Positions 1 to 7,366 of a stretch of DNA of 11,918 bases are shown here, piece after piece (position 1 is the first letter of the stretch; every line of letters starts with the position of its first letter). Source of the DNA: Desulfobacula sp. (lineage in GTDB: Bacteria; Desulfobacterota; Desulfobacteria; Desulfobacterales; Desulfobacteraceae); the NCBI GenBank assembly GCA_023144585.1, contig JAGLFI010000010.1:1-11918 (forward strand), in the 5' to 3' direction. The notes beneath the pieces were generated by a model. It searched no databases. It was not told the DNA's origin and saw nothing but the letters and a program-made list of their open reading frames with translations. Made by a program: the position numbers and the translations under genes.

Positions 1-221
1 GGAAATGTTGTGGTTAAGCGAGCCTCAAGAATTCCAAGATATACCATGGGATACCCATAATCATGTTGACATCCTTCCCCCAGGAAATTGCCAAACAAGG
101 TCCTGAAAAATTCCAACACATAATGGGAGCGAATTGGCCGGTCTCGGAATTTATCGAAAAACCGGTAAACCCGGATGAGTTGATCTCCATAATCGAAGAA
201 ATTCTTCAGGAAAAGGAATAA
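1..221 (+). pseudogene. Response regulator receiver domain, C-terminal remnant (5' end outside window, frame broken)
   Basis: The frame ending in TAA at 219-221 reads back to codon 18 and encodes the last two thirds of a CheY-like receiver. GIPIIMLTS is the beta-4 strand with its conserved Thr, EFIEKPVNPDEL carries the conserved Lys-Pro after beta-5, and IISIIEEIL-like residues form the last helix. In this frame a TAA at 15-17 blocks the reading upstream. The preceding receiver sequence appears to continue in the +2 frame (EMLWLS), so an indel near 14-20 is likely. No output domain follows the receiver. The stop lies only 5 bp before the kinase start at 227, so the two were probably co-transcribed as a cognate pair. 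The phosphoacceptor Asp lies outside the window. The receiver identity is solid; the frame break is inferred from the short stretch available. Confidence 0.6.
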
Positions 222-226
222 CCTTT

Positions 227-901
227 ATGAGCCTTGGGCATCAATTAATAAAAGAGCAGCTATTCTTCAGGAAAGAACTGAGGGAAAGAGCCTATTGGTT
301 CATTAAGCTTAGATGGATAGTTATCACCGGCGGATTTTTGGGGAGTTGGACAATCTTTTTTTTTGATCCAAAATTACCTATTTTTCCTTTAACTATAGTT
401 ATCCTCGCAACCCTTCTTTATAATATAATATTTTTTTTTATATGGTTGAGACTGAAACCCTTTGAATTTTACAAAGTTAGACCCATTGCGATTTTCGCCC
501 ACACACAAATAACATTTGACCTTATTGCCTTTTTTTTTATCATTTATTTTACAGGCGGTATATACAGTCCAATCCTTATATTTGCAATCTTTCATATCAT
601 CCTTGCCGGCATTTTGCTTTCCCCAGTGAGTTGTTTTATATACGCCGCTATAGTCCTTCTCGCCTCGGGGGGCATGATTGTATTACAAAAAACAGCCCTT
701 TTTCCCCTTCAACCCATTTTATTCCAGAATACCTTATCCCCATATAACCTTGAATTTCCAGGCATCGTTTTTTTGTTCCTGACCATAGCTGCTTTTATCA
801 TGATTTCAGCTTTTCTGATCACCTCGATTAAATCAAGTTTAAGAACCAAGGGAAGAGAACTACTCAAGATTTCAAGGGACTTGAATAGAAGCCCAAGTTA
901 A
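227..901 (+). pseudogene. Sensor histidine kinase, segment 1: N-terminal six-TM membrane domain
   Basis: ATG at 227 follows the receiver stop by 5 bp, with an AAGGA-like site in front. The 224 residues hold a short basic N-terminus, the RWIVITGG sequence typical of the first helix of multi-TM sensor kinases, and about six membrane helices (near residues 26-46, 52-74, 87-108, 113-131, 134-156 and 178-199). A charged linker helix follows (TKGRELLKISRDL). The frame stops at TAA 899-901, exactly where a kinase linker should continue. One more base near 892-894, for example CCC to CCCC, would join it to the next segment as DLNRS-x-KLTTLYNMVKKMG, a normal linker into a GAF domain. Known role of this architecture: membrane-embedded signal sensing passed to a cytoplasmic kinase. 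The ligand cannot be read from the sequence. Confidence 0.75.
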
Positions 902-915
902 CAACCCTGTACAAT

Positions 916-1770
916 ATGGTAAAGAAGATGGGTAGACTTAATGACCTACAGATATTGATGGATTTCGCAACCCGAAACGTAACAATTATCATGGGAGTCA
1001 AGGGGTGTTCCATCAAACTTCTGGATGTTCAAAGGAAAAAATTGAAATTCTCTTCAATTTATGGCCTTAGTGAAGACTATGTTGCCAAAGATGCTATAGA
1101 TATCGAAAAAAGCCCGGTTAATATGAGAATTATTAAAGGTCATCACTTTAGTATCGGGAAAATAGATAAGAAAAATTCTTTTCAATATCCTGAGGATATA
1201 CAAAAAGAAGGGATTGCGTCCATGGTATGCCTGCCGCTTCGAGTTGAAAAAATGGTGTTAGGCGTATTTTGTATTTACAGTGATGTACCCCATTATTTCG
1301 AGACAGAAGATGTAGCCTTTTTTTCTCTGATGGCTGATCTGACAGCAATTGGCATAGAAAACATCAAGAGAGAATTAAATAAGACATGGTTTCTGGCAAA
1401 GGCTGCTCACCAGCTTCGTTCGCCGTTGAATGCAATTTATAGCATGTTGGAACTGATTCAAAAAGAATATCAGGGTCCCATCAACCAAGAACAAAAAGAG
1501 ACCATCGATAGATGTGAAACCAGAATTAAATTACTTGGAGACATGATAAATGATTTGTTAAAAATTGGAATAAGACGAACTGAACCAAACAAATCAACCA
1601 TTCCTTTGGTTGATATTAATGAACTCTTGCAGGAATTAGCCAACCTTTATGCGCATAGGGCATCAGAGAAGAAAGTGAGCTTAAAATTTGATATTGATGA
1701 TGCGGTTCCAAAAATGAGTGCAGACAACTTTTTGATGATCTTTTTTCAAACCTTATTTCCAATGCAATAA
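916..1770 (+). pseudogene. Sensor histidine kinase, segment 2: GAF and HisKA domains
   Basis: Coding resemblance begins upstream of the ATG at 916 (KLTTLYNMVKK, from about 895), so this ATG is internal to the ancestral gene. Residues about 8-150 form a GAF sensor domain (GCSIKLLD, GIASMVCLPL, GVFCIYSD). Residues about 155-215 form the HisKA dimerisation and phosphoacceptor domain. The H-box is AAHQLRSPLNAI, with His165 encoded at 1408-1410. Reading then enters the HATPase domain but goes wrong at about 1733. The frame gives MIFFQTLFPMQ and a TAA at 1768-1770, whereas the next frame gives a proper N-box (DDLFSNLISNAIKYTPPKG). A lost T in the T-run at 1729-1733 would explain this. On its own this segment has no ATP-binding core and could not autophosphorylate. 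Confidence 0.75.
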
Positions 1771-2069
1771 AGTATACACCGCCAAAAGGAGAGGTAAATG
1801 ATTGTTTTGTCATTGAAAAAGGATCACCAGATCCAATTTCAAGTCTCAGACACAGGTATTGGTATTCCAAACGAAGATTTTTCCAATATTTTTTCCGAAT
1901 TTTTCAGGTCTGAAAATGCAAAATCATTTGCAGAAAATGGGACTGGACTGGACTGGGTCTTATAATTGTAAAAGAGGCTTTAGATATTCTGAAAGGTACC
2001 ATATCGGTTGAGAGTAAAATAGGAGAAGGAACCAGGTTTACGTGTCTTTTTCCTATTTTAACAAGTTAA
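1734..2069 (+). pseudogene. Sensor histidine kinase, segment 3: HATPase_c domain in three frames
   Basis: The ATP-binding domain is complete in content but split over frames. The N-box (SNLISNAIKYT, 1734-1796) is in one frame. From 1798 the frame shifts by one extra base (GTAAATG where GTAATG is expected) and reads MIVLSLKK, then the G1 box DTGIGIP, then the F-box region EDFSNIFSEFFR, and stops at 1963-1965. The remainder (GLIIVKEALDIL, VESKIGEGTRFTC) is in the third frame and ends at TAA 2067-2069. The second shift coincides with three tandem copies of GGACT at 1940-1954. With two copies the sequence reads NGTGLGLIIVKEAL, an intact G2 box. The repaired kinase would be about 610 residues. The end overlaps the convergent otsA by 17 bp. 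Confidence 0.75.
1940..1954 (+). repeat. Tandem GGACT x3; the extra copy breaks the kinase G2 box
   Basis: Three head-to-tail copies of GGACT are directly visible at 1940-1944, 1945-1949 and 1950-1954. Removing one copy restores the reading frame and the motif GTGLGL of the HATPase G2 box. The third copy is therefore best explained as a slippage duplication that inactivated the gene. Confidence 0.85.
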
Positions 2070-3546
2070 ACGGTAAATATTCATCGGCCTGGGGGAAACT
2101 TGATAAATCCTTTTCAATGGCAGCATTTAAAAAAGAGTTGAGCCACCAGAAGACATCTTTATTTTTAACAATCTCCCGCAGATTGCGCATTCTCTGATTT
2201 CTTTCCTCCAAAGGCATATTAAATGCCTTGTAAATCGCCTTGGTCATTCCTTCAATGTCATGGGGATTTACTAAAATTGCATCTTGGTGAAACTGTTGAG
2301 CAGCACCAGCAAATTCGCTCAGTATTAACACCCCTTTTTCATCAATATTGCAGGCACAATATTCCTTGGCAACAAGATTCATACCATCCTTTAACGGAGC
2401 AATAAACGCAATCTCGCATGTCCGGTACAGGGATATAAGTTCATTTCTGTCAAGGGTTCGAAACATATACTGGACAGGGAGCCAGTCACCTGTAGCAAAC
2501 ATGCCGTTGATCTCTCCCACAAGCTGTTCTATTTGAAGCTTCAGATCAGCATAGGCTGATATTTCCCTGCGGCTTGGGATCACAAGTTGAATAAAATGCG
2601 ACTTTTTATGGAACTCTGGAAAGCATGTTAAAAACTGTTTAAATGCAATTAACTTTTCAGGTATGCCCTTGGTATAATCCAGGCGATCAACACCCAGTAT
2701 TATTTTCATATCAGGGGCATTCTTTCGCATTTCCTTTGCCCTTTTATAGACGTCACTATCCCAGGCCTTAAGAAAAAATTCATTATAATCAATGCTGATG
2801 GGGAAAACCCCGATGCGTACCTTTCTATTGCCTAATCTTAATTCACTTACACTTGCATTGGATTTTATTTTTTTATCAATTTGCACATCTTGAATTATTT
2901 TCTTGACACATCTAATAAAATTACGTTTGTTTTGAATGGTGTGGAACCCTATGATGTCGTATTCCAACATGGCTGAAAGTAGCTCAAAACGCCATGGACA
3001 TCGTGCAAAGGTATCAAAGGGCGGAAATGGGGTATGCAAAAAAAACCCGATGGGATTCCTTATGTGCATTTTGCGCAACTGAGCCCCTACAAGTATTAAT
3101 TGATAATCATGCACCCAGATAAAATCCAGGTCATTTGCATCCTGATAAATAGTTAATGCAAATTTTTTATTAACCTCCTGATAACTTTTCCAGTATTCAG
3201 GCAAAAAGATGCACTTATCCGTAAAGTCATGGAAAAGAGGCCATATAATTGAATTGGAAAAACCTTCGTAATAATTCTTTACCTCGTTTGAGTTAAGCAT
3301 AACCGGTTTAACACTATATCCGGAAGCAGCCGTTTGTATTGCCGGCAACATGTTGTCATCAATATCTGACTCCTGCACATAGCCGGGCCAGCCTATCCAG
3401 GTGCCCTTTCGATTCTTGAGTACCGGTGCCATTGCCGTTACCAGTCCCCCGGCCCCTTTACCCACCTCTATTTTTCCACCCTCAGTTTTTTTTAAAATAA
3501 GTGGCAACCTGTTGGATACAATAATAATATGACTTTTTTTATCCAT
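2053..3546 (-). CDS. otsA: GT20 trehalose-6-phosphate synthase
   Basis: The 497-residue protein joins glucose from a nucleotide sugar to glucose-6-phosphate to give trehalose-6-phosphate in the cytoplasm. GT20 landmarks appear in order. SNRLPL with Arg13 and the glycine loop GAGGLVTA are at the N-terminus, followed by WIGWPG (50-55), IWPLFHDF (101-108) and WVHDYQL (144-150). FFLHTPFPP contains His171, and GVDRLDYTKG contains Arg288 and Lys293, the phosphate-contacting pair in E. coli OtsA (Arg262/Lys267). APLKDGMNLVAKE (383-395) contains Asp387 and Glu395. Length is usual for the family (about 470-500). The start has GAGGATAAAAA before ATG at 3546. It lies 39 bp downstream of the HAD-GH65 gene and is almost certainly co-transcribed with it. 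Glucosylglycerol-phosphate synthase is a related GT20 enzyme; the N-terminal motif favours OtsA, but donor and acceptor specificity are not provable here. Confidence 0.93.
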   Translation of the reverse strand: MDKKSHIIIVSNRLPLILKKTEGGKIEVGKGAGGLVTAMAPVLKNRKGTWIGWPGYVQESDIDDNMLPAIQTAASGYSVKPVMLNSNEVKNYYEGFSNSIIWPLFHDFTDKCIFLPEYWKSYQEVNKKFALTIYQDANDLDFIWVHDYQLILVGAQLRKMHIRNPIGFFLHTPFPPFDTFARCPWRFELLSAMLEYDIIGFHTIQNKRNFIRCVKKIIQDVQIDKKIKSNASVSELRLGNRKVRIGVFPISIDYNEFFLKAWDSDVYKRAKEMRKNAPDMKIILGVDRLDYTKGIPEKLIAFKQFLTCFPEFHKKSHFIQLVIPSRREISAYADLKLQIEQLVGEINGMFATGDWLPVQYMFRTLDRNELISLYRTCEIAFIAPLKDGMNLVAKEYCACNIDEKGVLILSEFAGAAQQFHQDAILVNPHDIEGMTKAIYKAFNMPLEERNQRMRNLREIVKNKDVFWWLNSFLNAAIEKDLSSFPQADEYLPFNLLK

Positions 3547-3585
3547 TTTTTATCCTCATCTTTTCCCAGGCTTAAAAAATATAGT

Positions 3586-6500
3586 TTAAATATCCACCAT
3601 AGCTATCTTGCCGGGATATAATCTGATTATTTCATCTTTGATCATAACCATTATGGGTCTTGCCCTGCTGGTCAGGCTTTTAACCCTGACCTCTTTTTGA
3701 GTGATTTCCAGATCAAGCCAGTGGTCCCTGTATCGAATGTGGAAATTAATGCGGTTTATGGACTTTGGGAGTAAGGGATTCAAAATAAGTATATCACTGC
3801 GTATTTCCAGGCCTGCATAGCCCCGTTGAAGAATGTCAATACATCCTGACATGGCAGCCAGATGGATACCTTCCCGGGTGCTTCCGGTTCGGTCATCAAC
3901 CATATCAGTCTCAAGGGCCTGGCTGAATAACCCCCAGGAACGTTCTCTTGCTTGCCGTGCCTCAATCCAGGCGTGAATGACCAATGCCAGGGATGACCCG
4001 TTTGTGGTTCGATTTAGATAATAGTTAATGTTTTTTAGGATAGAATCTTTATCAAAAGAATAATTAAGACGTTTAAACATCTTTCTTAAAGTTTCAGCAC
4101 TAAAAAGATATAAAAGCATTAAAACATCCGCCTGTTTGCAGACTTTATAGTTATTGGCGCTATCTCCTTCCTTTTCAAGAACCCTGTCCAGACGCTGGAT
4201 ATTTCCATATTTTTTTTTATAACCATCCCAGTTAAACTCCTTTAGGTTGCCATATCCTTCAAATTGACTGAGTATTCCATCTCCATGGAATACTAGTTTC
4301 ATCCTTTGACTCATTTTTTGGAATTTTTTCAGTTCTTTATCTTCTATCTTGAGCTTTTTCCTTAAATTGTCCCAGTCCTGTTCAGGAAGAATATGTTGCA
4401 GATTAAGAGCCTGGTTCATGACAAACACTACCATTAAATTAGTATATACATTGTTGTTTAAACCTGGTTTATCTGCTCCGGGGTAGGAGTCATGATATTC
4501 ATCAGGCCCCATTACACCAAAGATTTCATATCGATCAAGGTCCTTGTTATGGGTTGCAATGCTTGCCCAGAATCGGGCGATTTCTATTGTTATTTCACCT
4601 CCGTAAAAGGATAAAAACTCTATATCCTGGGTAATTTGAAAATACTGCCAGATATTATAAACTATGGCATTATTTACATGGCGTTGTAGATGGGTGTTGT
4701 CTGGAAGCCAGCGACCCGATTCCGGGTTCAGATGCAATGCTTGGGTCTCCTCTCTGCCGCTGCTTCCGCTCTGCCATGGATACATTGCGCCTTTATAGCC
4801 TGCCTCTCTGGCTGCTCGCCTGGCCTCTTTAAGTCGTCGGTAACGATACATGAGTAAGGTTTTTGTAATTTGGGGAGCCCGGTAATTCAAAAATGGGAAA
4901 ATGATCATTTCATCCCAGAATATATGTCCTCTGTAGCCTTCGCCATGCCAGCCCCGGGCCGGCATTCCAACATCAACATCCAAAGAATGTACAGAAGAGC
5001 TTTGTAATAAATGGAAAATATACAATCGAATAATTTTTTGCGTGGATTGCTCAATATCTTTATTGTCCAGCTCCAGTCTGACATCAAATTTGCGCCATAA
5101 AAGTTCCCAGGCTGTAACATGGGATTTTATTAAACTGCCAAAACTTACAACATCATTTGCAATAGTATTTTCCACTTCTAATAAGCATTCTGAAATACCG
5201 GTATCCCGGGATGTATAGAGGCAGACCAGTTTTTCCACGGTAAGAGCCTCTCCCATACTCACATTTACAATAAAATTCTTTGCAACATATCCACTGGGTT
5301 TATCAGCTGTAACAGATTTAACTACAGCCGTTTCATTGTTGAGAAAGATTTCGGTTCTTGCACCCATGGCAATATCTATGAAGGACTGATTGGTGCGCAT
5401 TTTTAAAACCATACTTTTTTCATCAACATGTCGAGACTCAACCAGATCAAGATGCTGATTGCCCAGATCCCGGTAGCGCTTAACTCCCAAGTTGGTCACC
5501 CTGCCATCCAGAGCAGAACAGATCTCTATTTTACCTTCCCAGTTCAAGGGTGTAATAATAAGTTTCAGCCCAGCCCTGTGCATCTGCTCTCCATGGACAA
5601 AGGAGTGTTGAAAAGTTATTGTCTCTCTGTTTTTTTTATCCCGAAAGCGTATGGTGCGGTAAAGTATCCCTTTTTTTATATTCAAATGTTGTTTGTAAAA
5701 AAGAATCTTTACATCTTTTAGCTGGAACCATTCCTCTCCGGGAATGCGGAAATTAAGGCAGAGCCAGTTGGGCATATTAACCAGATCTTCATTTTCAACC
5801 ATTCTGCCGGCAACTTGTGTTTTAAGGCGGTTATAGCCTCCGGCAAGGTAGGTGCCTGGATAATGCACATCATCAGCTTTTGTCTCGGCGGCGGTTCCCC
5901 TGGTAACAAAATAGCCGTTTCCCATGGCGCACAATGTTTCCCTTCGTCCTTCATCCTTAGGGTCAAACCCCAGATATATCTGCCCCCAACTGGTTTCTTT
6001 TTCCACACCGACCATAATTTCACAAAGATCGTTAACTACAAGGTGGGCTCCTTTTTGTTTAAGCTGTTTTGCCTGATCTTTCCGGTTAACACCTATAACC
6101 ATTCCAAAACCACCTTTTTTCCCTGCCTCTACACCGGAAAGGGCATCCTCCACCACCACACAGCTATTTGCATGGGCATCCAGTCTTTTGGCTGCTTCCA
6201 GAAAGATATCCGGTTCAGGTTTGCCAGCAAAACCTAGATTCTCAGATACAACACCATCAACCAGGGCATCAAATAAATCTTCAATACCTGCAGCCTTAAG
6301 GACTTGATGGCAGTTTTTGCTTGAACTTACAATGGCTGTTTTAAATCCATTTTTTCTTAATTGTTTAATCAGGTCAATAGTGGATTCATAAACCTTCACA
6401 CCCTCTTTTTTCAGCAAATCCGAAAAGAGTTGATTTTTTCTATTGCCCAGCCCGCATATGGTTTCCTTATCAGGAGCATCATGAACAGAACCATAAGGAA

Positions 6501-6753
6501 TATTAATGCCACGAGAGGCAATAAAGGCTTTAACCCCTTTATAGCGAGGTTTTCCATCCACATATTTTATATAGTCATCCTTAAGGTCAAAGGGTACATA
6601 CTTGTCAGTGTCGGTTTTTTTTTTCAAATATTCGTCAAAAAGTTTTTGCCAGGCCCTTGCGTGGGTATCAGCTGTTCTGGTAACCACACCGTCCAAATCA
6701 AATAGAACTGCATCATACAGTTCAGGATTAATTATTTGTTTACTTGGTACCAT
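3586..6753 (-). CDS. HAD phosphatase/phosphomutase - GH65 trehalose(-type) phosphorylase/hydrolase fusion
   Basis: This is an intact two-enzyme fusion of 1055 residues. Residues about 12-245 form a HAD domain of the beta-phosphoglucomutase type. Motif I is DLDGVVTRT with nucleophile Asp19 and acid/base Asp21, followed by the THARAW helix (compare the HxxAW of beta-PGM). Motif II is IVSSSKN, motif III is GKPEPD with Lys178, and motif IV is VVEDA with Glu202/Asp203. Residues about 255-1040 are GH65: an N-terminal beta-sandwich, then an (alpha/alpha)6 barrel with GYRGHIFWDE, PWQSGSSGREE and GPDEYH. Glu752 there is the expected general acid. The C-terminal part has STREGIHLAAMSG. GH65 members either phosphorolyse trehalose or maltose to beta-glucose-1-phosphate, or hydrolyse trehalose; motifs alone do not decide. 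A fused beta-PGM would convert beta-G1P to G6P. Alternatively the HAD dephosphorylates trehalose-6-phosphate made by the adjacent OtsA. The start ATG at 6753 has TGAGGAT in front. Confidence 0.88.
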   Translation of the reverse strand: MVPSKQIINPELYDAVLFDLDGVVTRTADTHARAWQKLFDEYLKKKTDTDKYVPFDLKDDYIKYVDGKPRYKGVKAFIASRGINIPYGSVHDAPDKETICGLGNRKNQLFSDLLKKEGVKVYESTIDLIKQLRKNGFKTAIVSSSKNCHQVLKAAGIEDLFDALVDGVVSENLGFAGKPEPDIFLEAAKRLDAHANSCVVVEDALSGVEAGKKGGFGMVIGVNRKDQAKQLKQKGAHLVVNDLCEIMVGVEKETSWGQIYLGFDPKDEGRRETLCAMGNGYFVTRGTAAETKADDVHYPGTYLAGGYNRLKTQVAGRMVENEDLVNMPNWLCLNFRIPGEEWFQLKDVKILFYKQHLNIKKGILYRTIRFRDKKNRETITFQHSFVHGEQMHRAGLKLIITPLNWEGKIEICSALDGRVTNLGVKRYRDLGNQHLDLVESRHVDEKSMVLKMRTNQSFIDIAMGARTEIFLNNETAVVKSVTADKPSGYVAKNFIVNVSMGEALTVEKLVCLYTSRDTGISECLLEVENTIANDVVSFGSLIKSHVTAWELLWRKFDVRLELDNKDIEQSTQKIIRLYIFHLLQSSSVHSLDVDVGMPARGWHGEGYRGHIFWDEMIIFPFLNYRAPQITKTLLMYRYRRLKEARRAAREAGYKGAMYPWQSGSSGREETQALHLNPESGRWLPDNTHLQRHVNNAIVYNIWQYFQITQDIEFLSFYGGEITIEIARFWASIATHNKDLDRYEIFGVMGPDEYHDSYPGADKPGLNNNVYTNLMVVFVMNQALNLQHILPEQDWDNLRKKLKIEDKELKKFQKMSQRMKLVFHGDGILSQFEGYGNLKEFNWDGYKKKYGNIQRLDRVLEKEGDSANNYKVCKQADVLMLLYLFSAETLRKMFKRLNYSFDKDSILKNINYYLNRTTNGSSLALVIHAWIEARQARERSWGLFSQALETDMVDDRTGSTREGIHLAAMSGCIDILQRGYAGLEIRSDILILNPLLPKSINRINFHIRYRDHWLDLEITQKEVRVKSLTSRARPIMVMIKDEIIRLYPGKIAMVDI

Positions 6754-6790
6754 AAAAAAGATCCTCAGAATATTTTTTATTATCAGACAT
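6740..6790 (-). other. Possible 16-codon ORF overlapping the start of the HAD-GH65 gene
   Basis: On the minus strand a strong AAAGGAG is followed after 8 bases by ATG at 6790. This opens MSDNKKYSEDLFYGTK and stops with TAA at 6740-6742, past the HAD-GH65 start at 6753 and in a different frame. It could be a translational-coupling leader peptide. It could also be the relic of an earlier longer N-terminus of the HAD-GH65 protein after a small frameshift. The Shine-Dalgarno here is better than the one at 6753. There is no sequence evidence that the peptide itself has a function. Confidence 0.35.
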
Positions 6791-6791
6791 A

Positions 6792-7124
6792 TTAATTACT
6801 CCTTTTGAATTTTTTTCGCTCTCTGACACTGAAAACCGGAACCGGGGAATGTCTGAACACCTTTTCAGCAGCACTTCCAAACAAAATCCTTGAAATATTT
6901 CCCCTGCCTTTGTTAGCCATTACAACCAAATCGATATCTTCTGTTTCAATCGCTTTCAGAATCTGTTCCGATGGAATACCCACCTTTATTATAAAGCTCA
7001 TACTTAATTTTTCAACAAAAAAATGCTCTTTTATCAGCTCTTTTATCTTCTCTTGCCTATCTTTTTTCAGATCCCTGATATAATCCTTGACAATTATTTT
7101 GTCCGAGGCATATCCATTGCACAT
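6792..7124 (-). pseudogene. Universal stress protein (UspA family), N-terminal portion deleted
   Basis: The open frame encodes 110 residues, of which about 90 are the C-terminal part of a UspA fold. They include an amphipathic helix (KKDRQEKIKELIKEH), GIPSEQILKAI, then IDLVVMANKGRGNISRILFGSAAEKVFRHSPVPV. The last stretch contains the G-rich nucleotide-binding loop (GxG...G-S-x-A/E). Full members are usually 140-160 residues; beta-1 with its conserved Asp and the first helix are missing. The ATG at 7124 abuts the AAGGAG directly, so it is a poor start. The ATG at 7117 is at ideal spacing but reads MDMPRTK and stops at 7094-7096. The best reading is an internal deletion joining the native N-terminus (MDMPRTK) out of frame to the C-terminal part near 7096-7100. 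The gene is first in the trehalose operon, 38 bp before HAD-GH65. Confidence 0.75.
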
Positions 7125-7130
7125 CTCCTT
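7125..7130 (-). promoter_or_regulatory. Shine-Dalgarno of the universal stress protein gene; decides the native start
   Basis: AAGGAG lies immediately before an ATG at 7124 (zero spacing) and 7 bases before a second ATG at 7117. The second spacing is the functional one, and it leads into the blocked MDMPRTK frame. This is independent support for a broken N-terminus. Confidence 0.65.
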
Positions 7131-7173
7131 ATATTCGTTTTAACAGAGCTTTTACCTACTGCCTTGAGTAGTA

Positions 7174-7188
7174 GCAATTGATGTGCCA
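7174..7188 (-). promoter_or_regulatory. Sigma-54 (RpoN) promoter of the Usp / HAD-GH65 / otsA operon
   Basis: On the minus strand the sequence is TGGCAC-ATCAA-TTGC followed by T, a full match to the consensus TGGCAC-N5-TTGCW. The -24 GG and -12 GC are separated by exactly 10 bases. Transcription should start near 7162, leaving a leader of about 45 nt to the ATG at 7117. No other gene lies between this site and the stress protein gene. Confidence 0.8.
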
Positions 7189-7366
7189 ATTTCCAATAAA
7201 TCATTAAATGAATTGTACTGTAATTTTTCAGGGCTTTATATAGTATGAGAAACAATCGCTCACCAAGAAAATTAAGCAATACTATAGCAAACTGTAAAAA
7301 AAACTGACACCGATTATGCCTGCATGTGAAACAGGACAAAACATTTACTCCAAAAACCGGACATTT

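Noticed and set aside
227..2069. Programmed frameshifting as an explanation for the kinase breaks
   Set aside because: There are at least four changes in both directions, in-frame stops, and a tandem duplication within an essential motif. No slippery-site plus structure arrangement was seen, so decay is simpler.
5815..6237. A 140-codon open frame on the + strand opposite the HAD-GH65 gene
   Set aside because: It lies wholly inside a well-supported enzyme, has no recognisable motifs and no ribosome site I can see; it is a shadow frame.
7094..7339. An 81-codon minus-strand frame upstream of the stress protein gene
   Set aside because: It runs through the sigma-54 promoter and leader and lacks protein-like composition. 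Only its last seven codons (MDMPRTK) look like a former gene start.
7319..7345. Possible terminator hairpin (CCTG/CAGG) followed by a T-run after the Cys-motif protein gene
   Set aside because: The stem is only 4 bp and the T-run begins well beyond it; this is not a convincing intrinsic terminator.
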